Shown: positions 52,433 to 61,860 of the stretch, one piece after another
Numbering within the stretch: position 1 is the stretch's first letter
Layout: each line of letters opens with the position of its first letter
Assembly: GCA_019638475.1 (NCBI GenBank)
Contig: JAHBTR010000001.1
Span: 372,001-436,000 of the forward strand
DNA from: Chitinophagaceae bacterium
Lineage (GTDB): Bacteria; Bacteroidota; Bacteroidia; Chitinophagales; Chitinophagaceae
Reading direction: 5' to 3'
DNA length: 64,000 bases
The notes under the pieces: model-generated
The model's input: the letters and a program-made list of their open reading frames with translations, nothing else
Databases searched by the model: none
Told to the model about the DNA's origin: nothing
Made by a program: the position numbers and the translations under genes

Positions 52433-55400
52433 CTATTTCTTCATCAATTCTTTTACTGCTGCTTCTATTTGTTGGTCTCTTCCATTGGTCATTATTTCAT
52501 ATTCTAAACGTACTTTAATATCTGGCTCCATTTGATTATTTTCTGCAAAAATACCATCAGGACTTTTCCATCCACCTTGAGGAATACCAAATACCAAAGT
52601 AGGGTCTATTTGATTTTCCCACCAAACAAAAGTGCCTGTACCTGCAATAGGCATACCTAAGGTTTTTCCTGCTCCTTTTAATTTATATGCTAAAGGAAAT
52701 AAATGTGCATCTGAATAATTGGCTTCTCCTATTAATACAATAGATGGTTTTACCCATTTATCATAAGGCTCAGAGCCTACATATTGCCCATGAGGAATAA
52801 TGTCAAAATATTTTTTACCACTTAAAAAATCTGATAAAGGTTCATGAATATTACCACCCCCATTAAAACGTGTATCAATAATTAGAGCTTCTTTGCTAAG
52901 ATTTCTACCCAATGCTTCTTCTACTACAGTTCTCATACTTTCATCATCCATTGCACGCACATGAATATAACCTAATTTTCCTCCAGATAAACTATCTACT
53001 TCTTTTCTTCTTGCTTTTACCCATCTATTATATTGTAATTCTCTTTCTTCGCCTATTGATATAGGTTTTACTGTTTCTTCCCAGCGTTGGTTAGTAGCAG
53101 GATTGTATAAAGAAAGTAAAGTAAGTTTGCCTGCTTTTCTATTAAGGTATTTATAGTGGTCTATAGAATCTGTAATATTATTACCATCAATTTTTTCAAT
53201 AACTGTTCCTGCCTTTATGGTAGAGGTTGCTTTGTCTAAAGGCCCATCTTGAATTATTTCTGCAATTTTTAATCCAGTACCTGTATAAGTATAATCATAA
53301 AATATACCCAGAGATGCTGTTCTATCATTGGTTACAGCATTTGAGCCTCTATAATAACAACCTGTATGAGATGCATTTAACTCTCCTAAAAGTTCACTAA
53401 GCATTTCTGCAAAGTCATAATTGTTGTTAATGTGAGGAAGAAATTTTTTATATACACTATAATAATAATCCCAATTTACTCCATGTAAATCTTGCACATA
53501 AAACTTCTTTTTTATTTGTCGCCAACTGTGGTTAAAAATATAATCTTTTTCTGCTGCATAGTTTAATGTCATTTCTCCGTTTATGCTTACAGGTTCTGGC
53601 TTTCCACTTTCTGGGTCTATTTGCATCATTCTACCATCTGCTAATAAAAAAAGATTTTTTCCGTCAGCAGATAGTTCAAGCGATGCACTATTAACTCCAA
53701 ATTTTCCTAATAGTTTAGCATCTTTTTTACGAAGGTCTGTAACCCATAAATCATAACCACTTTCAAATGCAGCCATGTAATAAAGTTTTTCTCCATCTTT
53801 AGATAAAACCATATCTCCCATATTGGAAGTGTGTGTAGTGATACGAAGTTTTCTATCAGTTAAATTTTCCCAGTCAAATACAATATCTTTCTTTTTATTG
53901 GCTGTGTCTGTAATTATTTTTTCTTTTTTCTTATCTTTTTTATCTGTTGTTTTAACTGTAGATGCAGAATCTTTTTGTGCTTTATTTTTTTCTTCTTGTT
54001 CTTTCAAAAGTTCAAAATCTTCTTTAGATAATTTAAACCTGTCAAAACTTTCTTTTGAAAAAAACATAGCATATACATCAAATGAAGCAGGATAACCAGC
54101 TTGCATTTTTTGCCCATCTCTTGTAGAACCCCAATACATTAGTTTTCCATCCATTGCCCATCGTGGTAAAAAATCTTCATAACCACTTTGTGTAAGATTT
54201 GTTAATGCTCCTTTTCCATCTGCACTAATTAAACCTACTTCTGAAGACATCACTCTTTCTTTTTGTCCAAATGATACTAAAAACCATTTACTGTCTGGAC
54301 TCCATTGATAATATTGGTCTCCATCTGCATAAGAATAATTTTTATCGGCAGGTAAAATAGTTCTTGATTGTTTAGAAGCAAGGTTGATAACTTTTAGTAT
54401 AACTCTATTTTCTAAATAAGCAATTTCTTTTCCATCTGGTGAGTATGAAGGTTGAAAAGATTCTTCATTATTAGCAACAATAGTTTCTTGTTTTAAAACA
54501 GTAGAAGCATAAAAATAAGGCTCTTCTTTTCTATCAATAGAAATAGTATAAATATTCCACATACTATCTGGCTCTGCTGCAAATACTAAAGAACGTCCAT
54601 CTGGACTAAAACTTACACTTCGTTCTTGCCAAGGTGTGTTGGTTATTCTCTTGGTTATGCCTCCCTCTACACTTGTTACAAAAATTTCGCCTCGTACAAT
54701 AAATGCAATTTCTTTTCCATTAGGCGATACTTTCATTTCTGTAGCACCTGCATTTATAGGAATCGTTTTATCAATATTTACTCTGCCATCTGTAGCAATA
54801 GTGATAGTTAATTTTTTAGGCTCTGCATTATTGGGTTTTATATATACTTCTCCATCATAACTAAAGCAGAGTGTATTTTCTTTTGAACGTGTAAGGAAAC
54901 GAATAGGATTTTTAGTAAATGAAGTAAGGGCAACAGAGGTTGAAGGATTGTTTAAAGAACTTTTATATACATTCATAGAGCCTCCATTTTGTTCACTTAA
55001 ATAGTAGTAATCATTGTTATTACTATCAAACACAGGGTTTCTGTCTTCTCCATTATTGGTAGTAAGCTGCGTATATTTTTTTGTTTGAACATCATATACC
55101 CAAATATCTCTTGTAATAGATGATGTGTGGTGTTTTCGCCAATTATTTTCATATCCTTTTAGATTATGAAAAATAATTTTATTGCCCTCTGTATTGACTG
55201 TTGCATTAATAGCAGGAACAGGTAATAACTGATTTACTTTTCCTGCATGTATAGAAACAGTATATAATTGCGATAAGCCACCATTAGGAAACTGTACATT
55301 GCTTACAACATCTTGTCTAATAGTAGAAAAAATAACTTGTTTATCATCTGCCGAAAAACTACTTGGCTCTTCATTGTTAGAATGATAGGTTAATCGCTTT

Positions 55401-55699
55401 GCTTCTCCTCCTGTTGAAGGCATAATGAATACATCAAAATTTCCATAACGATTACTGGCAAATGCAATCCATTTTCCATCATGACTCCATACAGGAGCAT
55501 ATTCTACAGACTCACTAATAGTAAGTGGTATAGCTTCTCCTCCATTAGAAGATACTTTATAAATATCTCCTTTATAACAAAACAAAACCAATTTACCATC
55601 TGGAGAAATGGCAGGATAACGTAACCACAAAGGGTTTTGCTGTGCATACAATATAGTAACACAACATAAAATAACTGATAAAAGAAATGCTTTCTTCAT
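52433..55699 (-). CDS. Tricorn-like protease (PD40 propellers, PDZ, S41 serine protease)
   Basis: The 1088-residue exported protein has a signal peptide (MKKAFLLSVILCCVTILYAQ). A beta-propeller of PD40/WD-like repeats follows (SPDGKLVLFCYKGDIYKV, SHDGKWIAFASNRYG, more to about 680), with a lysine/glutamate-rich insertion near 575-600. A tricorn core domain, a PDZ-like domain (about 800-870) and an S41-type serine protease domain complete it. The catalytic serine is in GEANYSDAH (Ser996), near DTRFNGGG. Tricorn homologues trim peptides; this one is secreted to the periplasm or outside. Confidence 0.93.
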   Translation of the reverse strand: MKKAFLLSVILCCVTILYAQQNPLWLRYPAISPDGKLVLFCYKGDIYKVSSNGGEAIPLTISESVEYAPVWSHDGKWIAFASNRYGNFDVFIMPSTGGEAKRLTYHSNNEEPSSFSADDKQVIFSTIRQDVVSNVQFPNGGLSQLYTVSIHAGKVNQLLPVPAINATVNTEGNKIIFHNLKGYENNWRKHHTSSITRDIWVYDVQTKKYTQLTTNNGEDRNPVFDSNNNDYYYLSEQNGGSMNVYKSSLNNPSTSVALTSFTKNPIRFLTRSKENTLCFSYDGEVYIKPNNAEPKKLTITIATDGRVNIDKTIPINAGATEMKVSPNGKEIAFIVRGEIFVTSVEGGITKRITNTPWQERSVSFSPDGRSLVFAAEPDSMWNIYTISIDRKEEPYFYASTVLKQETIVANNEESFQPSYSPDGKEIAYLENRVILKVINLASKQSRTILPADKNYSYADGDQYYQWSPDSKWFLVSFGQKERVMSSEVGLISADGKGALTNLTQSGYEDFLPRWAMDGKLMYWGSTRDGQKMQAGYPASFDVYAMFFSKESFDRFKLSKEDFELLKEQEEKNKAQKDSASTVKTTDKKDKKKEKIITDTANKKKDIVFDWENLTDRKLRITTHTSNMGDMVLSKDGEKLYYMAAFESGYDLWVTDLRKKDAKLLGKFGVNSASLELSADGKNLFLLADGRMMQIDPESGKPEPVSINGEMTLNYAAEKDYIFNHSWRQIKKKFYVQDLHGVNWDYYYSVYKKFLPHINNNYDFAEMLSELLGELNASHTGCYYRGSNAVTNDRTASLGIFYDYTYTGTGLKIAEIIQDGPLDKATSTIKAGTVIEKIDGNNITDSIDHYKYLNRKAGKLTLLSLYNPATNQRWEETVKPISIGEERELQYNRWVKARRKEVDSLSGGKLGYIHVRAMDDESMRTVVEEALGRNLSKEALIIDTRFNGGGNIHEPLSDFLSGKKYFDIIPHGQYVGSEPYDKWVKPSIVLIGEANYSDAHLFPLAYKLKGAGKTLGMPIAGTGTFVWWENQIDPTLVFGIPQGGWKSPDGIFAENNQMEPDIKVRLEYEIMTNGRDQQIEAAVKELMKK

Positions 55700-55776
55700 A
55701 TTTAAAATTTTTTATGATACATGGAAAAACAATTTTCAAAGTTGTGGGTTTTTATTTAGAGTCAAAAACCGTTCAT

Positions 55777-55848
55777 ACTATTAGCGTATTGAATATTTGC
55801 CTAATAGTAGCCCTCTTATTTATCTAAATATTTCCACTATTTTCGTAT
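55777..55848 (+). promoter_or_regulatory. Candidate operator repeats upstream of the antitoxin-like gene
   Basis: ACTATTAGCGTAT (55777-55789) and ACTATTTTCGTAT (55836-55848) are direct repeats with 11 of 13 matches. CTAATAGTA (55801-55809) is the inverse of TACTATTAG (55776-55784). The cluster ends 4 bases before the start codon, as expected for autoregulation by an HTH antitoxin. Confidence 0.45.
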
Positions 55849-55852
55849 CTAA

Positions 55853-56137
55853 GTGAATATATCAAAATTTGATATAGCAGATTATTTAGACAGCAATGAA
55901 ATGATTGCCGAATATCTTAATACAGTTTTGGAAGAAGGCGATGATTCAGCAATAATTACTGCAATAGGAAATGTTGCCAAAGCAATTGGAATAACTAAAA
56001 TTGCAGAAGAAATAGGTCTTAGCCGACCAAGTTTATACAAAGCATTATCTGATGGGGCTAAACCTCAGTTTGCAACAATAATGAAAGTTTTAAAAGCTGT
56101 TGGCGAACAAATAAAAGTAAATCCAGCATCTGCTTAA
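55853..56137 (+). CDS. Addiction-module antidote protein (HigA-like HTH), orphan
   Basis: The 94-residue protein starts at a GTG, chosen because the family motif FDIADYLDSNEMIAEYLN (6-23) must be near the N-terminus. The motif is followed by a helix-turn-helix, TKIAEEIGLSRPSLYKALS, and the end FATIMKVLKAVGEQIKV. Such antidotes normally sit beside a RelE/ParE-type killer, but none is encoded in the adjoining bases. Upstream repeats suggest autoregulation. It converges on a Fic gene after 40 bases, so it might act with another toxin elsewhere or be a solitary regulator. Confidence 0.85.
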   Translation: MNISKFDIADYLDSNEMIAEYLNTVLEEGDDSAIITAIGNVAKAIGITKIAEEIGLSRPSLYKALSDGAKPQFATIMKVLKAVGEQIKVNPASA

Positions 56138-56177
56138 AAAACGCTTGATATTTGTAGGTGTTCCAATCATAATCATA

Positions 56178-57056
56178 TTATTTATACTCTCCATCAATCA
56201 CCCATTTTTCACGCAATCTAAAGGAAGGTATAGTTTGTCGTTTGGCTTTGTTTGCAGCAATGTTTGTCTTTATGCCGTTTTGTAAAGCCCATAATGAAAG
56301 AGGAATTATTTTTTTTGCGGTAAGCATGGTAATTCTTTTATGCAATGCTTCTTGCAAAAGCAAAGCAAACAATTGAGTAAAACCATTAAAATTTAGCGTA
56401 ACAGGATATTTGGTAAACAGCGGATAATATTCTTTGTTTTTACTTTTGTTTTGAATAATAATTGGCGGTAATCTCATGTTCATCAGTTGCAAATTAATCA
56501 GCACTCTGCCTAAGCGTCCATTACCATCTACAAAAGGATGTATGGTTTCAAACTCTGCATGAAAATGTGCTATTTTATCTAAAAAATAATCGGCTTTATT
56601 GCTGTTGTACTCTGTTGTCAGTTCTTGCATCAAGCTGCTTACAAATGATGGATTAGCTCCCAAATGATTGCCTACTCTTACCCATTCTTTTCCACTGCGA
56701 AAACGCCCTGCAACTTTATCATCAATATTGGTAAGTAGCATTTTATGCAAGTCTAAAATTAATGCTACTGTCAATTTTTGCTTAGGTTTTTCAAGTAAAG
56801 TTTCGGTGATTTTTGCCAAATTTTTCGCTTCAAATATTTCTCGTGTACTTACTTTTCGTTCTAATTCACCACCAGTAAGAATTTTTTCTGTATCTTCTAA
56901 TGTAAGTGTAGAATTTTCAATGGCATTAGAGTTGTACACCATTTCAGGTATTTCGGCAATGGCAATTTCTTTCAACAATTTTTTATTGCCTTTTAACAAT
57001 GCTGCATATTGTTTTTGCAAGCTGTCAATCTTATCTTTTACAGGTTGGTATAACAC
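56178..57056 (-). CDS. Fic family protein with C-terminal DNA-binding-like segment
   Basis: The 292-residue protein has the Fic core HPFVDGNGRLGR (173-184), which in this family catalyses AMP transfer. An N-terminal inhibitory helix motif SNAIEN (43-48) resembles class II self-inhibited Fic enzymes. The last 40 residues (LQNGIKTNIAANKAKRQTIP, then SFRLREKWVID) look like an excisionase/HTH-type DNA-binding segment. A 12-base inverted repeat lies just upstream (57072-57117). It may regulate its own gene. The target of modification is unknown. Confidence 0.9.
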   Translation of the reverse strand: MLYQPVKDKIDSLQKQYAALLKGNKKLLKEIAIAEIPEMVYNSNAIENSTLTLEDTEKILTGGELERKVSTREIFEAKNLAKITETLLEKPKQKLTVALILDLHKMLLTNIDDKVAGRFRSGKEWVRVGNHLGANPSFVSSLMQELTTEYNSNKADYFLDKIAHFHAEFETIHPFVDGNGRLGRVLINLQLMNMRLPPIIIQNKSKNKEYYPLFTKYPVTLNFNGFTQLFALLLQEALHKRITMLTAKKIIPLSLWALQNGIKTNIAANKAKRQTIPSFRLREKWVIDGEYK

Positions 57057-57071
57057 ATTGTGAAGATACTA

Positions 57072-57117
57072 AAATACCGTGAAAATTCCCTATTTTTTAG
57101 ACAAATTCACGGTATTT
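57072..57117. promoter_or_regulatory. Perfect 12-base inverted repeat upstream of the Fic gene
   Basis: AAATACCGTGAA (57072-57083) and TTCACGGTATTT (57106-57117) are exact inverses around 22 bases, beginning 16 bases upstream of the Fic start codon. The spacing favours two bound protein subunits over an RNA hairpin terminator. The Fic protein's own C-terminal DNA-binding-like segment is a candidate ligand. Confidence 0.6.
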
Positions 57118-57175
57118 ATATATTGAACTAATTTATACATTTTATCAATCGCACCATTATTTATTTTTTCAAAAC

Positions 57176-58720
57176 TTAATACATAGCTGGAGTACCAGCT
57201 TTAGGAATAGCTTTTTGTATAAAATCTCTTAAATGATTGGTAGATGTTTTAAGGTCTTCTTTTCTTAAATACATCATGTGTCCACTTTTATAACCTTCCC
57301 AACTCATTCTTTCTTTTAACTTTCCAGAAGGGTCCATTTGCCATAAATTATATTTTGCATTAAAATAATCACAAGCACCATCAAAATAACCAGACTGTAC
57401 TAATAAATGCAAATAAGGATTTGTAGCCATTGCACTTCTAAGGTTTTCTCCTACTCTATTATTTTTATTATCCCAAGGATAAACATTACCAAACATTTTA
57501 TAAGTAAAATCTGTTTTATAGTTTAATACATTTCTTAAATACATATTAATAGGGGGTGTAAAAGCATGAAGCCATGCAGTTAATTCTGCATTAAAATCAG
57601 GTCTTTCACCAGCCTCTTTTTTATCTATGCCTTTGTATCTTGAATCTAATCTTCCAATAGTATAACCTTCATTTCTTAATAATTCTTTCCAAAATAAATT
57701 GGTATTAATAGATAAATTATTTTGAAGAATAACCTTTTCTGATATACCAGCATAACGAGATATTTTTGTTGCCAATTTTTGTTTTTCTGCATCACTCAAA
57801 TTGCTTCCTTTATTCATAGCAGGAATTAATTCATTCATGGTAAAACTTTCTACTTCTGGCAGCATTTGAGTAAGTTCTTTTTGTTGTAAATCTTGAGGAA
57901 GTTTTTTATGATACCAAGCTGTAGCTGCATAATAAGGTAATAATAATGCAGAGCCTGTAGATGCTCCACGTTCAATACCTAACTCTGTAGGCGATACAAG
58001 AATTACGCCATTCAAATACATCCAGTGTGCTTGTTGTAATTCTAATGCAAGTCCTGAAACACGTGTTGTTCCATAACTTTCTCCTATCAAAAATTTTGGT
58101 GAAGCCCAACGGTCATAACGTGTAACAAAACTATTTATCCAATCGCCTAAATATTTTATATCGGCATTAACGCCAAAGAATTTTTCTTTAGGTATATCTT
58201 TTCCTACCATTCTGGAATAGCCTGTATTAACAGGGTCAACATATAAAATATCTGTTACATCTAAAATAGAATATGGATTTTGAGTATAGCCATAAGGTTG
58301 TATAGGGTATCCTTCATCATTTATATTAAGCAAATAAGGTCCTGTATATCCTATGTGCATCCAAACAGATGCAGTGCCTGGACCCCCATTAAATGAAATA
58401 ATAAGAGGGCGTGTACTTTTATCTTTTACATCTGTTCTTTCATAATAAATAAAAAATAAACCTGCAATGGTTTTTCCATTTTCGTCCCAAACAGGAAGTG
58501 TGCCTGTTGTGGCTTTATAAGGTATTTGTTTGCCATTGATAGTAGTAGAATGTGTGGTAACTACTGTGGCATCTGGATTAAAAATAAGGTCTGAAAGATT
58601 GCTTTTCTTTTCTTCACTTTTTTCTTGCTTATTAAATTCTTCTTTTGGTTTTACAGGCTGTGCTATTGTTTGAGCAATGAAGAATAATACTGTACTGCAA
58701 AAGATAAATATTTTTTTCAT
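57176..58720 (-). CDS. Secreted S10 serine carboxypeptidase-like protein
   Basis: The start is placed at the ATG at 58720 (MKKIFIFCSTVLFFIAQTIAQ), giving 514 residues with a signal peptide; the upstream in-frame ATG lacks one. S10 motifs are the oxyanion-hole region SFNGGPGTASVW (109-120), DPVNTGYS, the nucleophile in IGESYGTTR (Ser215), a later Asp in SGYFDGACDY and the catalytic His in YKSGHMMYL near the C-terminus. It removes C-terminal residues from peptides in the periplasm or outside, possibly complementing the tricorn-like protease nearby. Confidence 0.92.
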   Translation of the reverse strand: MKKIFIFCSTVLFFIAQTIAQPVKPKEEFNKQEKSEEKKSNLSDLIFNPDATVVTTHSTTINGKQIPYKATTGTLPVWDENGKTIAGLFFIYYERTDVKDKSTRPLIISFNGGPGTASVWMHIGYTGPYLLNINDEGYPIQPYGYTQNPYSILDVTDILYVDPVNTGYSRMVGKDIPKEKFFGVNADIKYLGDWINSFVTRYDRWASPKFLIGESYGTTRVSGLALELQQAHWMYLNGVILVSPTELGIERGASTGSALLLPYYAATAWYHKKLPQDLQQKELTQMLPEVESFTMNELIPAMNKGSNLSDAEKQKLATKISRYAGISEKVILQNNLSINTNLFWKELLRNEGYTIGRLDSRYKGIDKKEAGERPDFNAELTAWLHAFTPPINMYLRNVLNYKTDFTYKMFGNVYPWDNKNNRVGENLRSAMATNPYLHLLVQSGYFDGACDYFNAKYNLWQMDPSGKLKERMSWEGYKSGHMMYLRKEDLKTSTNHLRDFIQKAIPKAGTPAMY

Positions 58721-58808
58721 AAAAACTTTTTTTGAATAATACAATAAGTCAAACCTACTACTTTTATAAAAAGCATAAAGCAATAATTGATAAACGGAAA
58801 TAAAAATA

Positions 58809-59234
58809 TTATTGATTTATCTCTCCAATAGCAGATAATATTTTTATTGCTACACTATCTGTACCTTTTGGAGAAAAATATTTTGTTTTAAATTTTACTT
58901 TTTTACCTGGCGAAATTGTTTCATAAATAGTTTCAATACCTTCATCTAACAAAGTACCTGTTTTACTAAAAAAAGTAAGTTTTATTTGCACATCTTTATA
59001 AGTACATAGAGTAGCATTATTAGTAAAGTGTCCAATAATAACTGTTTGCCCTATCAAATTTTTTCTATCTCTGTTAGTTACTTGCAAAAAACGAGCAGGA
59101 TTATTTTTTTCTTTTTGAGCTAAGGTCTCTTTGCTTGTTTCATAACCATCTTCATCAAAAACTTTTTCTTTATTTTTTGATTTACAAGAAAATAGTAAAC
59201 TGCTGATAAGTATTGCAATAAAAATTTTATACAT
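58809..59234 (-). CDS. Small putative lipoprotein
   Basis: The start is placed at the ATG at 59234 (MYKIFIAILISSLLFSCKSK), giving 141 residues with a lipobox LLFSC; lipidation at the cysteine is likely. The mature part has a charged stretch followed by a beta-rich region (IIGHFTNNATLCTYKDVQIK, FFSKTGTLLDEGIETIYETI, PGKKVKFKTKY) resembling FxLYD-type domains of secreted proteins. I do not recognise a specific function. Confidence 0.75.
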   Translation of the reverse strand: MYKIFIAILISSLLFSCKSKNKEKVFDEDGYETSKETLAQKEKNNPARFLQVTNRDRKNLIGQTVIIGHFTNNATLCTYKDVQIKLTFFSKTGTLLDEGIETIYETISPGKKVKFKTKYFSPKGTDSVAIKILSAIGEINQ

Positions 59235-59344
59235 GTTATATAATTTACTTGCTATAAAATTAAGGAGTATATGTAGATATTTTGAAAAGTCATTTTTTTT
59301 ACAATACAATTAATGAATTTAGCACTTTATAAAAAGTTATAGAT

Positions 59345-59352
59345 TACATTTG
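59345..59352 (+). promoter_or_regulatory. Candidate -7 element (TACATTTG)
   Basis: TACATTTG fits TAnnTTTG and lies 33 bases before the start codon of the TPR membrane protein gene. No convincing -33 element was found. Confidence 0.4.
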
Positions 59353-59385
59353 CCGTTCAGTAAAAAAGCTGAATGATTAAGAAAT

Positions 59386-60042
59386 ATGAAGTTTTATAAT
59401 TTACTTATTAAATATCGTTTTTGGTTAAGTATTATAGCTATTGTAGGAGCTATTCTTTTAAATATTACCAAAACAGCAGGTTTTTGGCCCACTTTTCCTT
59501 TATATTTTATAGGAGCTATTGGTTTGTTTAGTCATTTTTTTATAGGTCCTTTACGTTTAATTCAAGAGCCTATGGAGGCTGGTAATATAGAGGCAGTAAA
59601 AAAAATTTTAGCCACTGTTTGGTTTCCTAATTTATTGTACAAGCCTGTTCGTTCTACTTTTTATACTATAAAAGGTAATTTAGCTATGATGGAGCAGGAT
59701 TTTGAAACTGCTGAAAAACATTTAAAAAAAAGTAGTGATATAGGAAGTGCTATGCCAGAAGCAGAAGGTGCTAATAAACTTCAATTAGGTATGATGGCTA
59801 TGCAACGTGGCGATTTAAAACAAGGAGAAAGTTATATAAGAGCAGCTATACGTGCTGGTATTCCTGATAAAGAAAGTGAAGCTGTGGCTTATCTTCAAAT
59901 GTGTCAAATATTTATGAATAAGAGAGAATTTAGAGCAGCAAAAGATTTTTTTAGAAAAGCGAAAGCATGTAAACCAAAAACACAACAAGTATTAGACCAA
60001 GTAAAAGAAATAGAAAAATATATATCCAGAATGCCTGGGTAA
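59386..60042 (+). CDS. Membrane-anchored TPR-like protein
   Basis: The 218-residue protein has two N-terminal hydrophobic helices (about 12-30 and 34-56). A cytoplasmic helical-repeat region follows (about 75-215), with TPR-like pairs such as GNLAMMEQDFETAEKHLKKS, LGMMAMQRGDLKQGESYIRA and MCQIFMNKREFRAAKDFFRK. TPRs mediate protein contacts; the partner is unknown. It is transcribed alone, converging on the HhH-protein gene. Confidence 0.75.
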   Translation: MKFYNLLIKYRFWLSIIAIVGAILLNITKTAGFWPTFPLYFIGAIGLFSHFFIGPLRLIQEPMEAGNIEAVKKILATVWFPNLLYKPVRSTFYTIKGNLAMMEQDFETAEKHLKKSSDIGSAMPEAEGANKLQLGMMAMQRGDLKQGESYIRAAIRAGIPDKESEAVAYLQMCQIFMNKREFRAAKDFFRKAKACKPKTQQVLDQVKEIEKYISRMPG

Positions 60043-60064
60043 GGTGTAAAAAGAGAGGTTGTTT

Positions 60065-60967
60065 TTATTCTTCACTTATAGTTATATAAGGTTCTATTTT
60101 ATTAAATACTTCATTTGTCAAAAAAATAATTTTTTGCTTCATATCTTTTAGCGATTTGTATTTACCATATTTTTCACGTTGTATAATAATAGCTTTGGCT
60201 ACTGATTTTTCTATATATGGATGATTGCTTAACTGCTGTTCAGATGCTGTATTAATATTTATTTTATTTATTGCAATGGTAGATAAAGTTAAATAGGGTA
60301 GTATGTTATTATAAACAGAATCTGTCATTCCATATACTTCTTTTACTTGTTGTAGTTGTAGAAAACCGCCTAATTTTTCTCTATATTGTACAATTCTATA
60401 TGGAAAAGATTTTCCTATTTGTGGTATTTGCCAAAACTGTTGTGGTGTAGCTGTATTTATATCAACTACAATAGTTTTTCTTTCATTTGTTTGCTTATTT
60501 TTATCATAGTCTGTTTTTTTGTTGGCAGCAAAAGAGGATATAATTTTTATATATGGAATTAATCGGTCTGCATCTTCTTTTTTCAGCCCCCAAATTTTTC
60601 TGATGTCTTCTGCTGTTTTAAATTTTCCTCCTTTGCTTACATAGTTTATAATGGTTTTTGTAATTTTTTCAGATAAGCCTAATTTTCTCCATCCTTCTGC
60701 ATCTAAAGTATTTGGGTCAAAATAGAATAGTTCAGCAATTACCTGAGTTGTTGTATCTGTATTATTTCTTTTTTGTGGGTTAATTTTATTTTGTTGAATA
60801 GCTGTAATGGTATCTATCAATGCTTTATCTGCTTCAATTTTTTGGGGTAATGTATTGACAAAGTAAGGTACAACAATGCTGACTATTATTATTAATATCA
60901 ATATAATAACAGCGTTTCTTTCTTTTTTAGAAAAAGTAAAATATTCTTTTATTAATTTTTGTTTCAT
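60065..60967 (-). CDS. Helix-hairpin-helix membrane-anchored protein (ComEA-like)
   Basis: The 300-residue protein has a basic N-terminus and one transmembrane helix (about 18-36). Three tandem helix-hairpin-helix modules follow: FDPNTLDAEGWRKLGLSEKI, VDINTATPQQFWQIPQIGKS and ININTASEQQLSNHPYIEKS. In ComEA, such modules bind double-stranded DNA at the cell surface during natural transformation. Here the topology would put the modules in the periplasm. The three modules exceed the usual one or two. DNA uptake is a reasonable but unproven role. Confidence 0.85.
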   Translation of the reverse strand: MKQKLIKEYFTFSKKERNAVIILILIIIVSIVVPYFVNTLPQKIEADKALIDTITAIQQNKINPQKRNNTDTTTQVIAELFYFDPNTLDAEGWRKLGLSEKITKTIINYVSKGGKFKTAEDIRKIWGLKKEDADRLIPYIKIISSFAANKKTDYDKNKQTNERKTIVVDINTATPQQFWQIPQIGKSFPYRIVQYREKLGGFLQLQQVKEVYGMTDSVYNNILPYLTLSTIAINKININTASEQQLSNHPYIEKSVAKAIIIQREKYGKYKSLKDMKQKIIFLTNEVFNKIEPYITISEE

Positions 60968-60984
60968 TTATTTATTCAAACAAA

Positions 60985-61761
60985 TTAAACAACTAATTGC
61001 AATCCATCATAAGCAAGTTGCCTATTATTAGGAAGCTGTTTATTTACTTCATCGTGTGTACCAAGTTGATGACTAATGTGTGTGAAAAATGCTTTTTCAA
61101 CTTGTAACTCATTGGATAATGCTACAGCTTCGTCTAATGTAAAATGAGATAAATGTTTTTCTTTTCTCAAAGCATTTAATACCAAAACTTTAGAGCCTTT
61201 AATTTTTTCTTTTTCATTGTCATCAATTCTATTAGCATCTGTTATATAAGTAAAATTGCCAATTTTAAAACCAAATACTGGCATTTTTAAATGCCATACT
61301 AATATTGGTTGAATAGGAATATTACCTATGGTAAAACTATTTGTATTGATTGTGTGAAGCAATAAGTTGGGCGAACCAGGGTATTTATCTTTGCTAAAAG
61401 CATAATAAAAATCTCTACAAATTGCTTCTTCTGTTAATGTATTTGCATAAATATCCATTGGTTTTTTGCTGAAAAAATTATAAGCCCTAACATCATCTAA
61501 TCCTGCTATATGGTCTTTGTGAGGATGTGTAAATAAAACAGCATCTAATTTTTTTGTATTGCTTCTAAGCATTTGATACCTAAAGTCTGGAGTAGTATCT
61601 ATAATAATAGTGGTAGAATCTGACTGGACAAGAATACTACTTCTTAATCTATTGTCTTTTTTATTTGATGAGGTACAAACATTGCAAGAACAGCCTATCA
61701 TAGGAACACCACTACTTGTTCCTGTTCCTAAAAATGTTATGGCTAATGTAGGAATTGACAC
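60985..61761 (-). CDS. MBL-fold metallo-hydrolase (PhnP-like)
   Basis: The 258-residue beta-lactamase-fold hydrolase has the metal motif FTHPHKDHIAGLDD, later histidines in VWHLKMPVFG and FFTHISHQLGTH, and an N-terminal GTGTSSGVPMIGCSCNVC. That cysteine cluster binds a structural zinc in PhnP, a cyclic phosphodiesterase. No phosphonate genes are nearby, so the substrate is uncertain; it may act on cyclic ribose phosphates or nucleotides. It lies 17 bases upstream of the HhH gene, probably co-transcribed. Confidence 0.88.
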   Translation of the reverse strand: MSIPTLAITFLGTGTSSGVPMIGCSCNVCTSSNKKDNRLRSSILVQSDSTTIIIDTTPDFRYQMLRSNTKKLDAVLFTHPHKDHIAGLDDVRAYNFFSKKPMDIYANTLTEEAICRDFYYAFSKDKYPGSPNLLLHTINTNSFTIGNIPIQPILVWHLKMPVFGFKIGNFTYITDANRIDDNEKEKIKGSKVLVLNALRKEKHLSHFTLDEAVALSNELQVEKAFFTHISHQLGTHDEVNKQLPNNRQLAYDGLQLVV

Positions 61762-61817
61762 AGTTCAAATCTACAAGAAATGTGTTTATTTTTTGTACAA
61801 ATTTCTAAAAAATAAAA

Positions 61818-61835
61818 AAGCCCCTTTCGGGGCTT
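61818..61835 (-). terminator. Intrinsic terminator after the DksA-like gene
   Basis: The stem AAGCCCC/GGGGCTT with a 4-base loop is followed on the minus strand by a T-rich run. It ends the ileS-DksA-like transcript before the PhnP-like gene. Confidence 0.88.
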
Positions 61836-61860
61836 AAAGCTATTTTGAAAATATTATTTT

